Assembly (NCBI GenBank): GCA_014523515.1 | Contig: JAATVJ010000087.1 | Location: forward strand, 1 to 15,163 | Length of the DNA: 15,163 bases | Direction of reading: 5' to 3' | Source of the DNA: Nitrososphaerales archaeon TH1177 | GTDB lineage: Archaea > Thermoproteota > Nitrososphaeria > Nitrososphaerales > Nitrososphaeraceae | Shown: positions 14,614 through 15,163 of the stretch, piece by piece | Numbering within the stretch: position 1 is the stretch's first letter | Layout: every line of letters starts with the position of its first letter | Position numbers and translations under genes: made by a program | Notes under the pieces: model-generated | Databases searched by the model: none | What the model was told of the DNA's origin: nothing | What the model saw: only the letters and a program-made list of their open reading frames with translations

Positions 14614-15001
14614 TTACAAACGATTATCCAATATATTAAATTAATAATAAGAAAAGATACAAAATTTAACTGATAAAAAGGGTAATATATTATTCCATTG
14701 AATAAATTTGTTATATATATAGAGAATACACATTACGAATTTTTTTCTTCCTATGATAAATTTACAAAATATAACAAAAAATTATAAAATAAAATCATAT
14801 GAATCTAATTATTTGATAATATTTAAACTGCTATGAATTGATCTTAAATATACTTAAAACATTATTTTAAAATAGAAGAGCTATCAGTTTTTTATATTTA
14901 ATTTTTTTTCTTATGTTATATGAAATGTAATCTTAAACTGCTCTAAAAATGTTAATTAAATTTTTTATTTATCTTGTATCCAATATCATAATTTTATATC
15001 T
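14614..15001. other. Intergenic region with a 10-bp direct repeat
   Basis: About 390 very A/T-rich bases between the small plus-strand gene and the end of a minus-strand gene. TTAAACTGCT occurs at 14823-14832 and 14933-14942. T-rich tracts at 14738-14746 and around 14889-14913 could end transcription. Nothing else is seen. Confidence 0.45.
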
Positions 15002-15163
15002 TTATGATATTTTCATTCTATTTGTATAATCCCAATAGAAAATTTTGATCGGAGTTATTTCTATTGCTACTTCCTTTTCTTTTCGTTTAAACAGGAACGT
15101 TGTTAAATCTGTGTCTTTTTTATGTATATATTTTTCTATAACTGTTTGTAATATCTCTATTGC
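15002..15163 (-). CDS. C-terminal end of an unrecognised protein (partial, cut by window edge)
   Basis: The minus strand is open from the window end to TAA at 15002-15004, giving 53 residues without a stop. The residues look like a real protein: a mixed Lys/Glu/Ile helix (ILQTVIEKYIHKKD), FKRKEKEVAIEITPIK, then an aromatic FYWDYTNRM close to the end. The DNA is also slightly less A/T-rich than the intergenic sequence next to it. A chance open frame of this length has a probability near one percent at this base composition. The start and most of the gene lie outside, so no function is proposed. Confidence 0.5.
   Translation of the reverse strand, partial: AIEILQTVIEKYIHKKDTDLTTFLFKRKEKEVAIEITPIKIFYWDYTNRMKIS

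Overview
The window looks like chromosomal DNA of an ammonia-oxidising archaeon (Nitrososphaeria, formerly Thaumarchaeota). By gene content, very low GC and loose gene packing, a soil Nitrosocosmicus-like lineage is my best guess. The strongest pointer is a complete archaeal acyl-CoA carboxylase set (carboxyltransferase, biotin carboxylase, biotin carrier). In this group it feeds the 3-hydroxypropionate/4-hydroxybutyrate CO2-fixation cycle. Other pointers are a stand-alone receiver protein, A/T-rich promoters with TATA-like boxes about 26 nt before start codons (leaderless transcripts), and frequent TTG/GTG starts. Lineage is inferred from these features; no 16S gene is present.

Layout. 1-102: N-terminus of a secreted or membrane-anchored protein leaving the window on the minus strand. 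562-2571: pncB and pncA (nicotinate phosphoribosyltransferase, nicotinamidase), an NAD salvage pair on the plus strand. 2766-3224: universal stress protein (minus, TTG start), convergent with pncA and separated from it by a hairpin. 3752-5287: carboxyltransferase (plus). 5379-6922: two minus-strand regulatory-type genes, a single-domain response regulator and a ribbon-helix-helix protein with an unrecognised C-terminal domain. 7575-9492: biotin carboxylase and biotin carrier (plus). 9557-12145: MgtA-type P-type ATPase (minus, GTG start). 12751-13581: ZIP-family metal transporter (minus, TTG start). 14257-14613: small unrecognised protein (plus). 15002-15163: 3' end of another minus-strand gene cut by the window edge.

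How the genes work together. PncA converts nicotinamide to nicotinate and PncB makes nicotinate mononucleotide from it, a two-step route back to NAD. The three carboxylase subunits form one enzyme carboxylating acetyl-CoA and/or propionyl-CoA, although about 2.3 kb carrying the two opposed regulatory-type genes lies between the carboxyltransferase and the other two subunits. The two transporters suggest a divalent metal supply segment (Mg2+, and Zn2+ or similar).

Intergenic DNA is long (seven gaps of about 390-675 bp) and extremely A/T-rich. Most of it holds nothing I can name. Exceptions are palindromes upstream of the response regulator, a hairpin terminator after the stress protein, a stretch at about 7020-7280 that reads like a decayed gene on the minus strand, and a few weak short ORFs. 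I found no tRNA, rRNA, CRISPR, insertion sequence or replication origin. I see no clearly new multi-gene system; the most unusual feature is the regulatory-gene pair lying inside the carboxylase locus.
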